Positions 1 to 4,443 of a stretch of DNA of 5,692 bases are shown in pieces (position 1 is the first letter of the stretch; every line of letters begins with the position of its first letter). This DNA is from Methanomicrobiaceae archaeon UBA436 (GTDB lineage Archaea; Halobacteriota; Methanomicrobia; Methanomicrobiales; Methanoculleaceae). The notes beneath the pieces were generated by a model that saw nothing but the letters and a program-made list of their open reading frames with translations, made no database searches and was not told the origin of the DNA. The position numbers and the translations under genes were made by a program. The DNA lies in NCBI GenBank assembly GCA_002497965.1, contig DAFR01000059.1:14814-20505 (forward strand), read 5' to 3'.

Positions 1-705
1 CGTCAGACGTCCGGCCTGCGTGCCTGGCGCCAGCAGCTCAGTGTTGAGCTGGTTTACGGCCACGGCATCGACACCCGCAAGGTTTCTAGCCGCACGGAGC
101 GGTTCGGTGCCGGTGACGATGAGAACGCTCTTGCGCTGCTTGTAACGGCGGCCACGCATCGTTCCCCGGCCAGCACGGACCTTCCGGCTGCCCTTCGCCC
201 TCTCAACGTCGGCGTAGATGCCTACCGCCGAGAGAGCGGCGATTACGTCGCTTGTCCGGGTGAGACCCTCAAACCGATCTTCCATGACCAGCGGGAGGCT
301 GCCCTCAAAAAGGTGCCCGCGCGCCTGGACAAGATCAGGGTGGGTGCTGGCGGCGATGGCGGACCTGAGAGCCTTGCGCTTCTCTTTCCGGTTGATCTGC
401 CTGACAAGAACCTTCTCGACCTTCGGCGGATGCGCCGCGCGGCCACCGGTTGCCTGCGGGACTCTGGCAGCCCTGCTGCCGTTCTTTATGCGCGGTATCT
501 GAGCAACGCCGCGGCCGCTTCCCCAGGACTCTGCAGAGGTGCGTATGCCGGCATACGGGTTCGTCCCGTGCGGCTGGAACCTGGTGCTCTGGAGTGCAAT
601 AACCGCCCGCTTTATCAGGTCAGGCCTGTAATCCTCGCCAAAGACCTCCGGGAGATCTATCTCGTGGGCGAACTCACCTGTCAATGTTCGAACCTGTGCT
701 TTCAT
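1..705 (-). CDS. rpl4: 50S ribosomal protein L4 (archaeal uL4), 3' end beyond window
   Basis: Reading the minus strand from the ATG at 705-703 gives 235 uninterrupted codons to the window edge with no stop. Archaeal L4 is usually about 250 residues, so roughly 15 C-terminal residues are missing. The protein begins MKAQVRTLTGEF. Around residues 47-72 it has the archaeal/eukaryal L4 loop signature GTNPYAGIR...GSGRGVAQIPR, which lines the peptide exit tunnel in known ribosomes. GGRAAHPPKVEK follows at about 87-98 and INRKEKRKALRSAIAA at about 104-119, both typical of the family. L4 is an early-assembly 23S rRNA-binding protein of the large subunit. Its start lies 6 bases past the L3 stop and it is preceded by GGTGATC, so it is cotranscribed with and coupled to rpl3. 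L23 would be expected next, outside the window. The start is supported by the ribosome binding site and by the family N-terminus. Confidence 0.96.
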   Translation of the reverse strand, partial: MKAQVRTLTGEFAHEIDLPEVFGEDYRPDLIKRAVIALQSTRFQPHGTNPYAGIRTSAESWGSGRGVAQIPRIKNGSRAARVPQATGGRAAHPPKVEKVLVRQINRKEKRKALRSAIAASTHPDLVQARGHLFEGSLPLVMEDRFEGLTRTSDVIAALSAVGIYADVERAKGSRKVRAGRGTMRGRRYKQRKSVLIVTGTEPLRAARNLAGVDAVAVNQLNTELLAPGTQAGRLT

Positions 706-716
706 CGCTGATCACC
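706..716 (-). promoter_or_regulatory. rpl4 ribosome binding site overlapping the rpl3 stop codon
   Basis: On the minus strand GGTGATC occupies 716-710, a 7-base match to the archaeal anti-Shine-Dalgarno partner GGAGGTGATC. It ends 4 bases before the rpl4 ATG at 705. The L3 stop TGA (714-712) lies inside it, so a ribosome terminating on L3 sits on the L4 initiation signal. This implies translational coupling and supports the chosen L4 start. Confidence 0.85.
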
Positions 717-1725
717 CCTGCTGGCTCTGCACGCTGATGTGACCGATCGTCGGCGTGCGGACAACGTGTTCACCCTGTCGTATCGCGGAGCGTATCCTGA
801 CCAGCCGCTTGCTTGGCCCCGGAACGGAGCCCTTGATCAGCACATATGGGCCGCGCACGACGCCATACTGCAGGAACCCGCCTGCAGGTGTGATATCGTT
901 GCTGTCTGCGCCGATCTTCAAAATCCGCTTGTTGAACTCGGTACGCTGCTGGTAGCCCATCTGACCCATCTGCGGCACCTGCCACCTGACGTGATGCGGG
1001 TTCCAGGGGCCAAGGTTACCGATGTGACGTTTCTTGCCGCCACGGGAGTGTTTCCGCTTCCTGACCTGAACACCCCAGCGCCGGACGGGGCCTTCAGTAC
1101 CCTTGCCGGTGGTGACGGCGGTGACATCGACATACTCGCCGGCCTCGAAATGGTCAGAGATCGCGATCTCCCCGCCAAGGATATCTGCAGCGTATGCGAT
1201 CTGATCTTCAAGGCTCCCCCCCGCGATACGCATCTCCATAATATCCGGGACCTTCTTTGGGACACCGGTGATCTCCGCTGGCCTGGTGTAGGTCAGAGCG
1301 TAGAGTTCAACTACACGGCCTTCGCTGATGGCGGTTTTGATGGCGCCAAGGGCGGCGGCGGTATCATGGTTCTTCGGGAGATTGATCCTGCGGGATACCT
1401 CCCTGTCAAGATCAGTCGCCCACGCCTCGGTCAGCGCACGCTTACCATAGGTATCCTCGGTGTATGCGCGCACGCCTGCCACCCGCATGGGCGGGACCTC
1501 AATCACGGTCACCGGCACCATCACATCCCTGCCTTCGGTAGGGCTGCTCTTGTGGTCATCGACCATGATGACGTGGGTCATCCCCACTTTGTAACCTGCA
1601 AATCCCTGCACCGCCGGGGTTCCCGTGTAATCGGGCCATGAGCCGTATCGGGGAACCGGGCTTTTCGCCCGCTTTCTCGGGCTATACGCGAGGGATCCTC
1701 TGCGTGGTCTGTTAATCTTGGGCAT
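712..1725 (-). CDS. rpl3: 50S ribosomal protein L3 (archaeal uL3)
   Basis: This complete 337-residue protein has the length expected of archaeal L3 and is much longer than bacterial L3. The basic N-terminus ([21 protein letters not shown]) matches the archaeal/eukaryal N-terminal extension. GYKVGMTHV follows at about 44-52. The strongest signature runs from about 205 to 266: [14 protein letters not shown], then [17 protein letters not shown], then [17 protein letters not shown]. It includes the W-finger and basic loop that reach toward the peptidyl transferase centre in known ribosome structures. The C-terminal part has [27 protein letters not shown], also typical. L3 is an assembly-initiator protein of the large subunit. 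It is the first gene of the S10-like ribosomal operon here, with rpl4 6 bases downstream. The ATG at 1725 is preceded by GGGTTGAT, an imperfect ribosome binding site, and fits the family start. Confidence 0.98.
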   Translation of the reverse strand: MPKINRPRRGSLAYSPRKRAKSPVPRYGSWPDYTGTPAVQGFAGYKVGMTHVIMVDDHKSSPTEGRDVMVPVTVIEVPPMRVAGVRAYTEDTYGKRALTEAWATDLDREVSRRINLPKNHDTAAALGAIKTAISEGRVVELYALTYTRPAEITGVPKKVPDIMEMRIAGGSLEDQIAYAADILGGEIAISDHFEAGEYVDVTAVTTGKGTEGPVRRWGVQVRKRKHSRGGKKRHIGNLGPWNPHHVRWQVPQMGQMGYQQRTEFNKRILKIGADSNDITPAGGFLQYGVVRGPYVLIKGSVPGPSKRLVRIRSAIRQGEHVVRTPTIGHISVQSQQG

Positions 1726-1753
1726 GTTTCAATCAACCCTTCGTGGTTATAGC
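1726..1753 (-). promoter_or_regulatory. rpl3 upstream signals: weak TATA-like element and imperfect ribosome binding site
   Basis: On the minus strand GGGTTGAT (1739-1732) precedes the rpl3 ATG by 6 bases and differs from GGAGGTGAT mainly by a T for G. Farther upstream, GCTATAACC (about 1754-1746) is centred some 25 bases before the ATG. If it is a real box A, the mRNA would start at or very near the ATG. It is weaker than the TTTATAT element at 2304-2298, and its BRE is poor, so a long leader from the distal promoter is the competing model. Confidence 0.35.
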
Positions 1754-1793
1754 GTGACGCACCACTCTGTTGCAGAGCGATGCCTGCGCCGGG

Positions 1794-1875
1794 CTTCCGT
1801 GCCGGACGTGCCGGCATGGCAACCCTTCCGGCCAACCCGGAAACTGTGGGGTGGAAGGGAAACAGTTGACGGAAG
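1794..1875. repeat. Nested inverted repeats resembling a three-way RNA junction
   Basis: The outer arms CTTCCGT (1794-1800) and ACGGAAG (1869-1875) are exact reverse complements. Inside lie a hairpin TGCCGG-ACGTG-CCGGCA (1800-1816) and a second stem CCCTTCC (1823-1829) with GGAAGGG (1853-1859). A further pair, AACTGT (1842-1847) with ACAGTT (1862-1867), crosses the second stem, so it would be an alternative pairing or a pseudoknot. The outer stem and first hairpin share base 1800, so one of them loses a pair when both form. Confidence 0.5.
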
Positions 1876-1936
1876 GTAGCAGAGCATGGAGAATACAAAG
1901 AGAACAATCTCCGAATATCCTGCCGTTCTCTGCTAC
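1876..1936. repeat. 9-bp inverted repeat with a competing inner stem
   Basis: GTAGCAGAG (1876-1884) is the exact reverse complement of CTCTGCTAC (1928-1936), separated by 43 bases. The 3' arm can instead pair through GTTCTCT (1925-1931) with AGAGAAC (1899-1905), a 7-bp stem with a 19-base loop. The two pairings share bases 1928-1931 and cannot both form fully, as in attenuator-like elements. That is inference from base complementarity only. Confidence 0.45.
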
Positions 1937-1939
1937 AGC

Positions 1940-1955
1940 CCCGGTGTGCACCGGG
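1940..1955. repeat. GC-rich palindromic hairpin
   Basis: CCCGGTG (1940-1946) and CACCGGG (1949-1955) are reverse complements separated by two bases. As an RNA it would form a 6-bp stem closed by a four-base GTGC loop, and as DNA an almost perfect 16-bp palindrome. It lies directly beside the 1876-1936 inverted repeat. Confidence 0.5.
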
Positions 1956-1998
1956 TCCATTCCAGTCGTCGCTAATAGATCCTGACTCTCTGACGCTC

Positions 1999-2025
1999 CC
2001 GGGAAGATTTATCCCGGAAACCGGG
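1999..2025. repeat. Two mutually exclusive hairpins sharing a middle arm
   Basis: CCGGGA (1999-2004) pairs with TCCCGG (2012-2017) across a 7-base loop. CCCGG (2013-2017) can instead pair with CCGGG (2021-2025) across an AAA loop. The middle arm is shared, so only one hairpin can exist at a time. It could be a small switch or simply a GC-rich coincidence. Confidence 0.4.
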
Positions 2026-2071
2026 CGCGCTGCACTGGCGTTGGCCCAGCGTCTCGATCAGATCCAGCTCC

Positions 2072-2129
2072 TGTCGTCCCGTTGTGCCAAGCACAACTCC
2101 ATATCGACACCTGCCCTCCGTAAGGAGGG
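2072..2129. repeat. Nested hairpin plus adjacent GNRA-capped hairpin
   Basis: TGTCG (2072-2076) pairs with CGACA (2105-2109). Inside, GTTGTGC (2081-2087) pairs with GCACAAC (2091-2097), leaving an asymmetric internal loop of 4 and 7 bases. Immediately after comes CCCTCC-GTAA-GGAGGG (2114-2129), a perfect 6-bp stem. On the plus strand its loop GTAA fits the GNRA tetraloop rule; on the minus strand the loop is TTAC, which does not. Two well-formed stems within 60 bases suggest a folded RNA. Confidence 0.5.
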
Positions 2130-2175
2130 TTCAATCTCCACTGTGCCTGATACCTCCCGCACCACACCGCGCGCC

Positions 2176-2201
2176 CAAAACATGTACAATACATTGTTTT
2201 G
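2176..2201. repeat. AT-rich hairpin, 11 bp with one bulge
   Basis: CAAAAC followed by ATGTA (2176-2186) pairs with TACAT, a bulged T, and GTTTTG (2190-2201) across the loop CAA. It stands out from the GC-rich surroundings. In RNA it would be a weak stem. In DNA it could be a protein-binding dyad, or it may mark the edge of the structured region. No T-tract long enough for a confident terminator follows it. Confidence 0.45.
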
Positions 2202-2506
2202 AGGTGTTCCAGGAATCGAAGGCACATACTGCACCTGCTGCGCCCGGATCCATGTGGTGTTGTGCAGAGCGGTTTCTTAATCTTTCTTTAAAATTAGATA
2301 TAAACCTTGTTATAGATATATTGCAACCACTTCTGATACACCGCTTTTCCGCAGGGCCTGCACCTGATTGTCGGATTGCGATCGTTTTGAGGGGGGTAGC
2401 AGGCCCACCGTGAGCCAGCGCGGTAGATGAGGACCTCCAGGTGCCACACAATGCTCTCGCTCAGGCAGGGTACCATCCTTCTCCGCACGTCCGATGATCA
2501 ACCGCA
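2202..2506. other. Non-coding spacer between the structured region and tfx
   Basis: No open frame here looks like a protein; the short frames give biased, unfamiliar sequences. Besides the AT island and its TATA box there is a perfect 8-bp inverted repeat, GGGCCTGC (2354-2361) with GCAGGCCC (2399-2406), across a 37-base loop. It lies about 100 bases downstream of the tfx stop and could stabilise or end that transcript, but no T-tract follows it on the minus strand. Nothing else is recognised. Confidence 0.5.
2298..2311 (-). promoter_or_regulatory. Orphan archaeal promoter (BRE/TATA) reading toward rpl3
   Basis: On the minus strand AACAAGG (2311-2305) followed by TTTATAT (2304-2298) resembles a BRE plus box A, within an AT-rich island (about 2272-2322) in otherwise GC-rich DNA. 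A start site would be expected about 22-27 bases downstream, near 2275. The only gene it reads into is rpl3, about 550 bases away, so it implies a very long leader or a separate non-coding RNA. The AT island also has TATA-like strings on the plus strand, so direction is not certain. Confidence 0.5.
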
Positions 2507-2911
2507 TCAACCGAAGTAAAGATCGCCGTCCTGATTGATATACACCTCAACGTCCTCCCTGACCTGTCGTGCCTTGAACCGCTCCGGGTTTGCATCCCTT
2601 AGCCTGTTTATGAGCGTAATCGTGTCATATTTAACCTTCACACCCTGCTTCTCGGCCTCTGCATAGATGATCTCGGGCGCCTTGAGCAGGTCAAGCCCTT
2701 TGTGGAGTGTGCAGAGATGTATGGCATCAAGGGTGTAGAGGAACTCAAGCGTCTCACGCGCACGTGAGATGTTCTCGAGAGCAGCCTTCTCGATAGTACA
2801 AACGTTTGCCTTTGAGGTGTGAATGATCTCGGCTATCTGCTGCTGCGTCAACCCCTGTTTGCGGTAGCGCAGCACTTCTTTCTGACGATCGGTGAGCAGA
2901 CCTTGCTTCAT
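2507..2911 (-). CDS. Tfx-family DNA-binding transcriptional regulator
   Basis: This complete 134-residue protein starts at the ATG at 2911-2909. Residues about 5-48 (LLTDRQKEVLRYRKQGLTQQ, then QIAEIIHTSKANVCTIEKAA) form a helix-turn-helix like sigma-factor region 4. They carry the Tfx hallmarks LT.RQ.EVL, G.TQ..IA and S.ANV..IEK.A.ENI.RA. The rest (about 55-134) is the family's C-terminal domain, of unknown ligand. The length is close to Methanothermobacter Tfx (about 140), which binds the promoter of the fmd formylmethanofuran dehydrogenase operon (established for that species). Here it stands divergently beside mtd, so a role in regulating mtd or itself is inferred. A TTG seven codons upstream (2932) is also in frame, but a box A centred 26 bases before the ATG favours 2911 and a leaderless mRNA. 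Cys38 replaces the serine I recall as usual in this motif. Confidence 0.9.
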   Translation of the reverse strand: MKQGLLTDRQKEVLRYRKQGLTQQQIAEIIHTSKANVCTIEKAALENISRARETLEFLYTLDAIHLCTLHKGLDLLKAPEIIYAEAEKQGVKVKYDTITLINRLRDANPERFKARQVREDVEVYINQDGDLYFG

Positions 2912-2933
2912 CAAATATATATGAGGGATCAAA

Positions 2934-2948
2934 ATTTAAACACTTTTC
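2934..2948 (-). promoter_or_regulatory. tfx promoter (BRE + box A), probably leaderless mRNA
   Basis: On the minus strand GAAAAGTG (2948-2941) followed by TTTAAAT (2940-2934) matches the archaeal BRE/TATA layout. Its centre is about 26 bases upstream of the ATG at 2911, so transcription should begin at or within a few bases of the start codon. There is no ribosome binding site before that ATG, which is consistent with a leaderless message. A second AT string, ATATATAT (about 2922-2915), is too close to the ATG to serve it. Confidence 0.65.
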
Positions 2949-2959
2949 CTTAACCCACC

Positions 2960-2975
2960 ATCACAGCGAGGTGAT
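2960..2975. promoter_or_regulatory. Candidate operator: dyad ATCAC-N6-GTGAT between divergent promoters
   Basis: ATCAC (2960-2964) and GTGAT (2971-2975) are exact reverse complements around AGCGAG. The dyad is centred almost exactly between the tfx BRE (ends 2948) and the mtd BRE (begins 2986), leaving 11 and 10 bases on the two sides. That is where an archaeal activator or dual regulator would contact DNA upstream of both promoters. The right half also reads GAGGTGATC, which resembles a ribosome binding site, but no start codon follows it and it lies upstream of the mtd TATA box. Confidence 0.4.
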
Positions 2976-2985
2976 CGGCGCATTT

Positions 2986-3000
2986 CAAAACGTTTATATG
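2986..3000 (+). promoter_or_regulatory. mtd promoter (BRE + box A)
   Basis: CAAAACG (2986-2992) directly followed by TTTATATG (2993-3000) is a near-consensus archaeal BRE/TATA pair. The start site is expected around 3020-3026, giving a leader of about 25 bases that contains the mtd ribosome binding site. The strength of the element fits a highly expressed catabolic enzyme. Confidence 0.8.
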
Positions 3001-3036
3001 AGAACTTGGCAATATTATCGTGTTCGCAAATACTGA

Positions 3037-3042
3037 GAGGTG
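3037..3042 (+). promoter_or_regulatory. mtd ribosome binding site
   Basis: GAGGTG lies 5 bases before the ATG at 3048 and matches the archaeal anti-Shine-Dalgarno sequence. It rules out the in-frame TTG at 3006, which lies upstream of the predicted transcript start, and fixes the enzyme start at [12 protein letters not shown]. Confidence 0.85.
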
Positions 3043-3047
3043 TTAAA

Positions 3048-3890
3048 ATGGTTGTAAAAGTTGGAATTGCAAAACTGGGAAATATCGCCAGTGGTGTGAT
3101 GGCTGAACTCCTGCTCGATGAGCGTGCCGACCGTGAAGACATTATAACTTTCATGGCAACCTCAGGCACCAAACTGCAGCCCGAGGATATCGACCGCGTC
3201 GTCACCAATATGAAAGCATGGGGCCCGGACTTCTGTATTGTAGTCTCCCCGAACGGTGTCCTCCCCGGACCCACAAAGGCCCGTGAGGACCTGGCTGCCG
3301 CCGGAATCCCCTGTATCGTCATCACCGACGATGTAACCACCAAGAAGGAGCAGTTTGAAGCGCTCAAGGCAAGCAACTTCGGTTACATCATAATGAAAGC
3401 CGATGCCATGATCGGCGCCCGCCGCGAGTTCCTGGACCCCATAGAGATGGCAGACTACAACGGGAACCTGATCAAGGTGCTCGCCATCACCGGTGCGTTC
3501 CGCAAGATGCAGATGGAACTCGACAAGGTCATTGACCAGGTTAAGGCTGGCAAGAAGGGCGCAGACCTGGTGCTTCCGAAGGTTGTCATGACCTCCGACA
3601 AGGCGGTCGAGGGCGAGTTCTCCAACCCCTATGCGCTCGCGAAGGCCCGTGCCGCCTACGAGATCGCTCAGGAAGTTGCTGGCGTAAACGTCAAGGGCTG
3701 CTTCATGACGAAGGAGTGGGAGAAATACATCCCGATCGTTGCAAGCGCCCACGAGATGATGCGCCAGGCCATGCTCCTCTGCGATGAGGCGCGCAACCTG
3801 GAGAAGGCTGTGGACGGCGTCATCCGCAAACCGCACAAGAAGACCGGCGAGATCGTCTCAAAGACTGCTCTCATCAGCAAGCCCGAGTAA
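3048..3890 (+). CDS. mtd: F420-dependent methylenetetrahydromethanopterin dehydrogenase
   Basis: This complete 280-residue protein has the normal length for Mtd. It starts [20 protein letters not shown], the family N-terminus, and continues with recognisable Mtd blocks: [71 protein letters not shown] and, near the C-terminus, [24 protein letters not shown]. It reversibly reduces methenyl-H4MPT to methylene-H4MPT with F420H2 in the cytoplasm, the fourth step of CO2 reduction to methane. The characterised enzyme from Methanopyrus is a homohexamer without bound flavin. It stands alone with its own strong promoter, ribosome binding site and downstream T8 tract, so it is probably monocistronic. 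It is divergent from the tfx gene, with a 136-base shared control region. No truncation or frameshift is visible. Confidence 0.98.
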   Translation: MVVKVGIAKLGNIASGVMAELLLDERADREDIITFMATSGTKLQPEDIDRVVTNMKAWGPDFCIVVSPNGVLPGPTKAREDLAAAGIPCIVITDDVTTKKEQFEALKASNFGYIIMKADAMIGARREFLDPIEMADYNGNLIKVLAITGAFRKMQMELDKVIDQVKAGKKGADLVLPKVVMTSDKAVEGEFSNPYALAKARAAYEIAQEVAGVNVKGCFMTKEWEKYIPIVASAHEMMRQAMLLCDEARNLEKAVDGVIRKPHKKTGEIVSKTALISKPE

Positions 3891-3902
3891 CCCCAACACC
3901 AC

Positions 3903-3910
3903 TTTTTTTT
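3903..3910 (+). terminator. mtd terminator, T8 tract
   Basis: Eight consecutive T residues begin 12 bases after the mtd stop codon. Archaeal RNA polymerase ends transcription at oligo-T tracts with little need for a hairpin, so this is the likely main end of the mtd message. Confidence 0.75.
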
Positions 3911-3936
3911 CCGGCCGACCCTGACACCGGCCAATC

Positions 3937-3959
3937 GTCAGGAGGGTGCTGACTCTTTT
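3937..3959 (+). terminator. Second, hairpin-type terminator after mtd
   Basis: GTCAG (3937-3941) pairs with CTGAC (3949-3953) across a 7-base loop, and TCTTTT follows at once. Placed 27 bases beyond the T8 tract, it looks like a backup terminator. The stem is short, so confidence is moderate. Confidence 0.4.
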
Positions 3960-4441
3960 CCTACTTCGCATCCGGGGCCAGCCCCATACATCAGTGAGCC
4001 ACGAAGATCCCCCTCTCTCTAACCGCACCTCCGAGAGTAACTCATCGAATTAACGATCCGGACTACAAACACTCCACCTTTCCCCGGCAGCATGCGCAAT
4101 AGACGATCAAACCGGTTCAGCGATGCAACCGAGTCACTCTCGTTGGACGTCTCTCGTCGACCAGCCCCACCCCTCCTCAAAGGAGCGGGCAAGTGTCTGG
4201 CGATTGGCCCACGGAACCCGTGCCGGGGGGGCGGAGACGGGATCGCAAAGGGGGATCTCTGTCCATGGTGAGGCTCCATCAAACCCGGCCGGAGTCCGAG
4301 GGGAGTTGGTTTGAGGGTCTCTGAGAGATTTTCCCGCCTGACCGGGTTGCACGAAAGCCCGGCCGCTCAGCCAGTTCTGACTGCATCCGGGGTGAGAGGG
4401 GGGATACAACCCAGATCATTCAATCGAGAGCCAGCCCGCTC
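3960..4441. other. Non-coding spacer between convergent mtd and trkH-type genes
   Basis: No frame resembles a protein and no RNA gene is recognised. It contains small GC-rich inverted repeats: GGGGC/GCCCC (3974-3985), CACGG-AAC-CCGTG (4210-4222), and a 5-bp stem GGGTT/AGCCC (about 4343-4359) whose 7-base loop lacks the T-loop consensus. For a junction between two convergent genes, where only terminators are needed, about 480 bases is long. It may hold decayed DNA, but I see no traceable source. Confidence 0.45.
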
Positions 4442-4443
4442 TC
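4426..4443 (-). terminator. Hairpin spanning the TrkH gene stop codon
   Basis: GAGAGC (4426-4431) and GCTCTC (4438-4443) are exact reverse complements around six bases, and the stem includes part of the TGA stop (4444-4442). Read on the minus strand it sits at the very 3' end of the coding region. It is followed by mixed sequence rather than a T-tract, so it is an mRNA-end structure or a weak terminator. Confidence 0.3.

Larger units (their letters stand above)
1764..2201. ncRNA. Highly structured non-coding region upstream of rpl3 (candidate structured leader or ncRNA, strand unresolved)
   Basis: No protein gene is credible here, but short perfect inverted repeats are dense. In plus coordinates: CTCTG/CAGAG (1765-1777); CTTCCGT/ACGGAAG (1794-1800 with 1869-1875) enclosing TGCCGG/CCGGCA (1800-1816) and CCCTTCC/GGAAGGG (1823-1829 with 1853-1859), which together resemble a three-way junction; GTAGCAGAG/CTCTGCTAC (1876-1884 with 1928-1936); CCCGGTG/CACCGGG (1940-1955); CCGGGA/TCCCGG (1999-2017); TGTCG/CGACA enclosing GTTGTGC/GCACAAC (2072-2109); CCCTCC/GGAGGG around a GTAA loop (2114-2129); and an AT-rich hairpin at 2176-2201. 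A minus transcript from the promoter near 2300 would make this the rpl3 leader. A GNRA-type loop and A-rich joining segments fit a plus-strand RNA better. I looked for SRP RNA, RNase P RNA and tRNA signatures and did not find convincing ones. The family is unknown to me. Confidence 0.35.

Noticed and set aside
218..711. Plus-strand frames of 94 and 132 codons at the left edge
   Set aside because: Both are antisense to rpl4, which is clearly coding on the minus strand.
739..1641. A 300-codon open frame on the plus strand
   Set aside because: It lies wholly antisense to rpl3, whose protein is unmistakable. The antisense translation resembles no family I know and is rich in His, Arg and Asp, as expected for a shadow frame in GC-rich DNA.
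1864..1890. Resemblance to the SRP RNA helix 8 motif (CGGAAGGTAGCAG)
   Set aside because: The GGAA loop would need to be closed by C-G pairs on both sides, but the upstream bases are GAC rather than CC. The expected 5' GTCAGG side and other archaeal SRP RNA blocks are absent, and the GTAGCAGAG part pairs elsewhere.
2208..2235. tRNA T-loop-like TTCGATTCC on the minus strand, and GTTCAATC on the plus strand near 2129
   Set aside because: The flanking bases do not form the 5-bp T stem, and no acceptor, D or anticodon arms can be placed around either.
2084..2451. Short open frames in both directions (about 65-110 codons) in the rpl3-tfx gap
   Set aside because: None has a convincing ribosome binding site. 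The translations look like random GC-rich sequence, and several overlap each other in different frames.
3006..3047. An earlier TTG start for mtd adding 14 residues
   Set aside because: It lies upstream of the expected transcript start and lacks a ribosome binding site. GAGGTG before the ATG at 3048 and the family N-terminus settle the start.
3162..3836. A 224-codon open frame on the minus strand inside mtd
   Set aside because: It is antisense to a complete, well-conserved enzyme gene, and its Leu/His/Val/Asp-rich translation is a typical shadow of the coding strand.
4005..4258. 9-bp inverted pair AGATCCCCC / GGGGGATCT separated by about 240 bases
   Set aside because: A 9-base match is expected by chance in a 550-base spacer, and nothing between or beside the arms suggests a mobile element.
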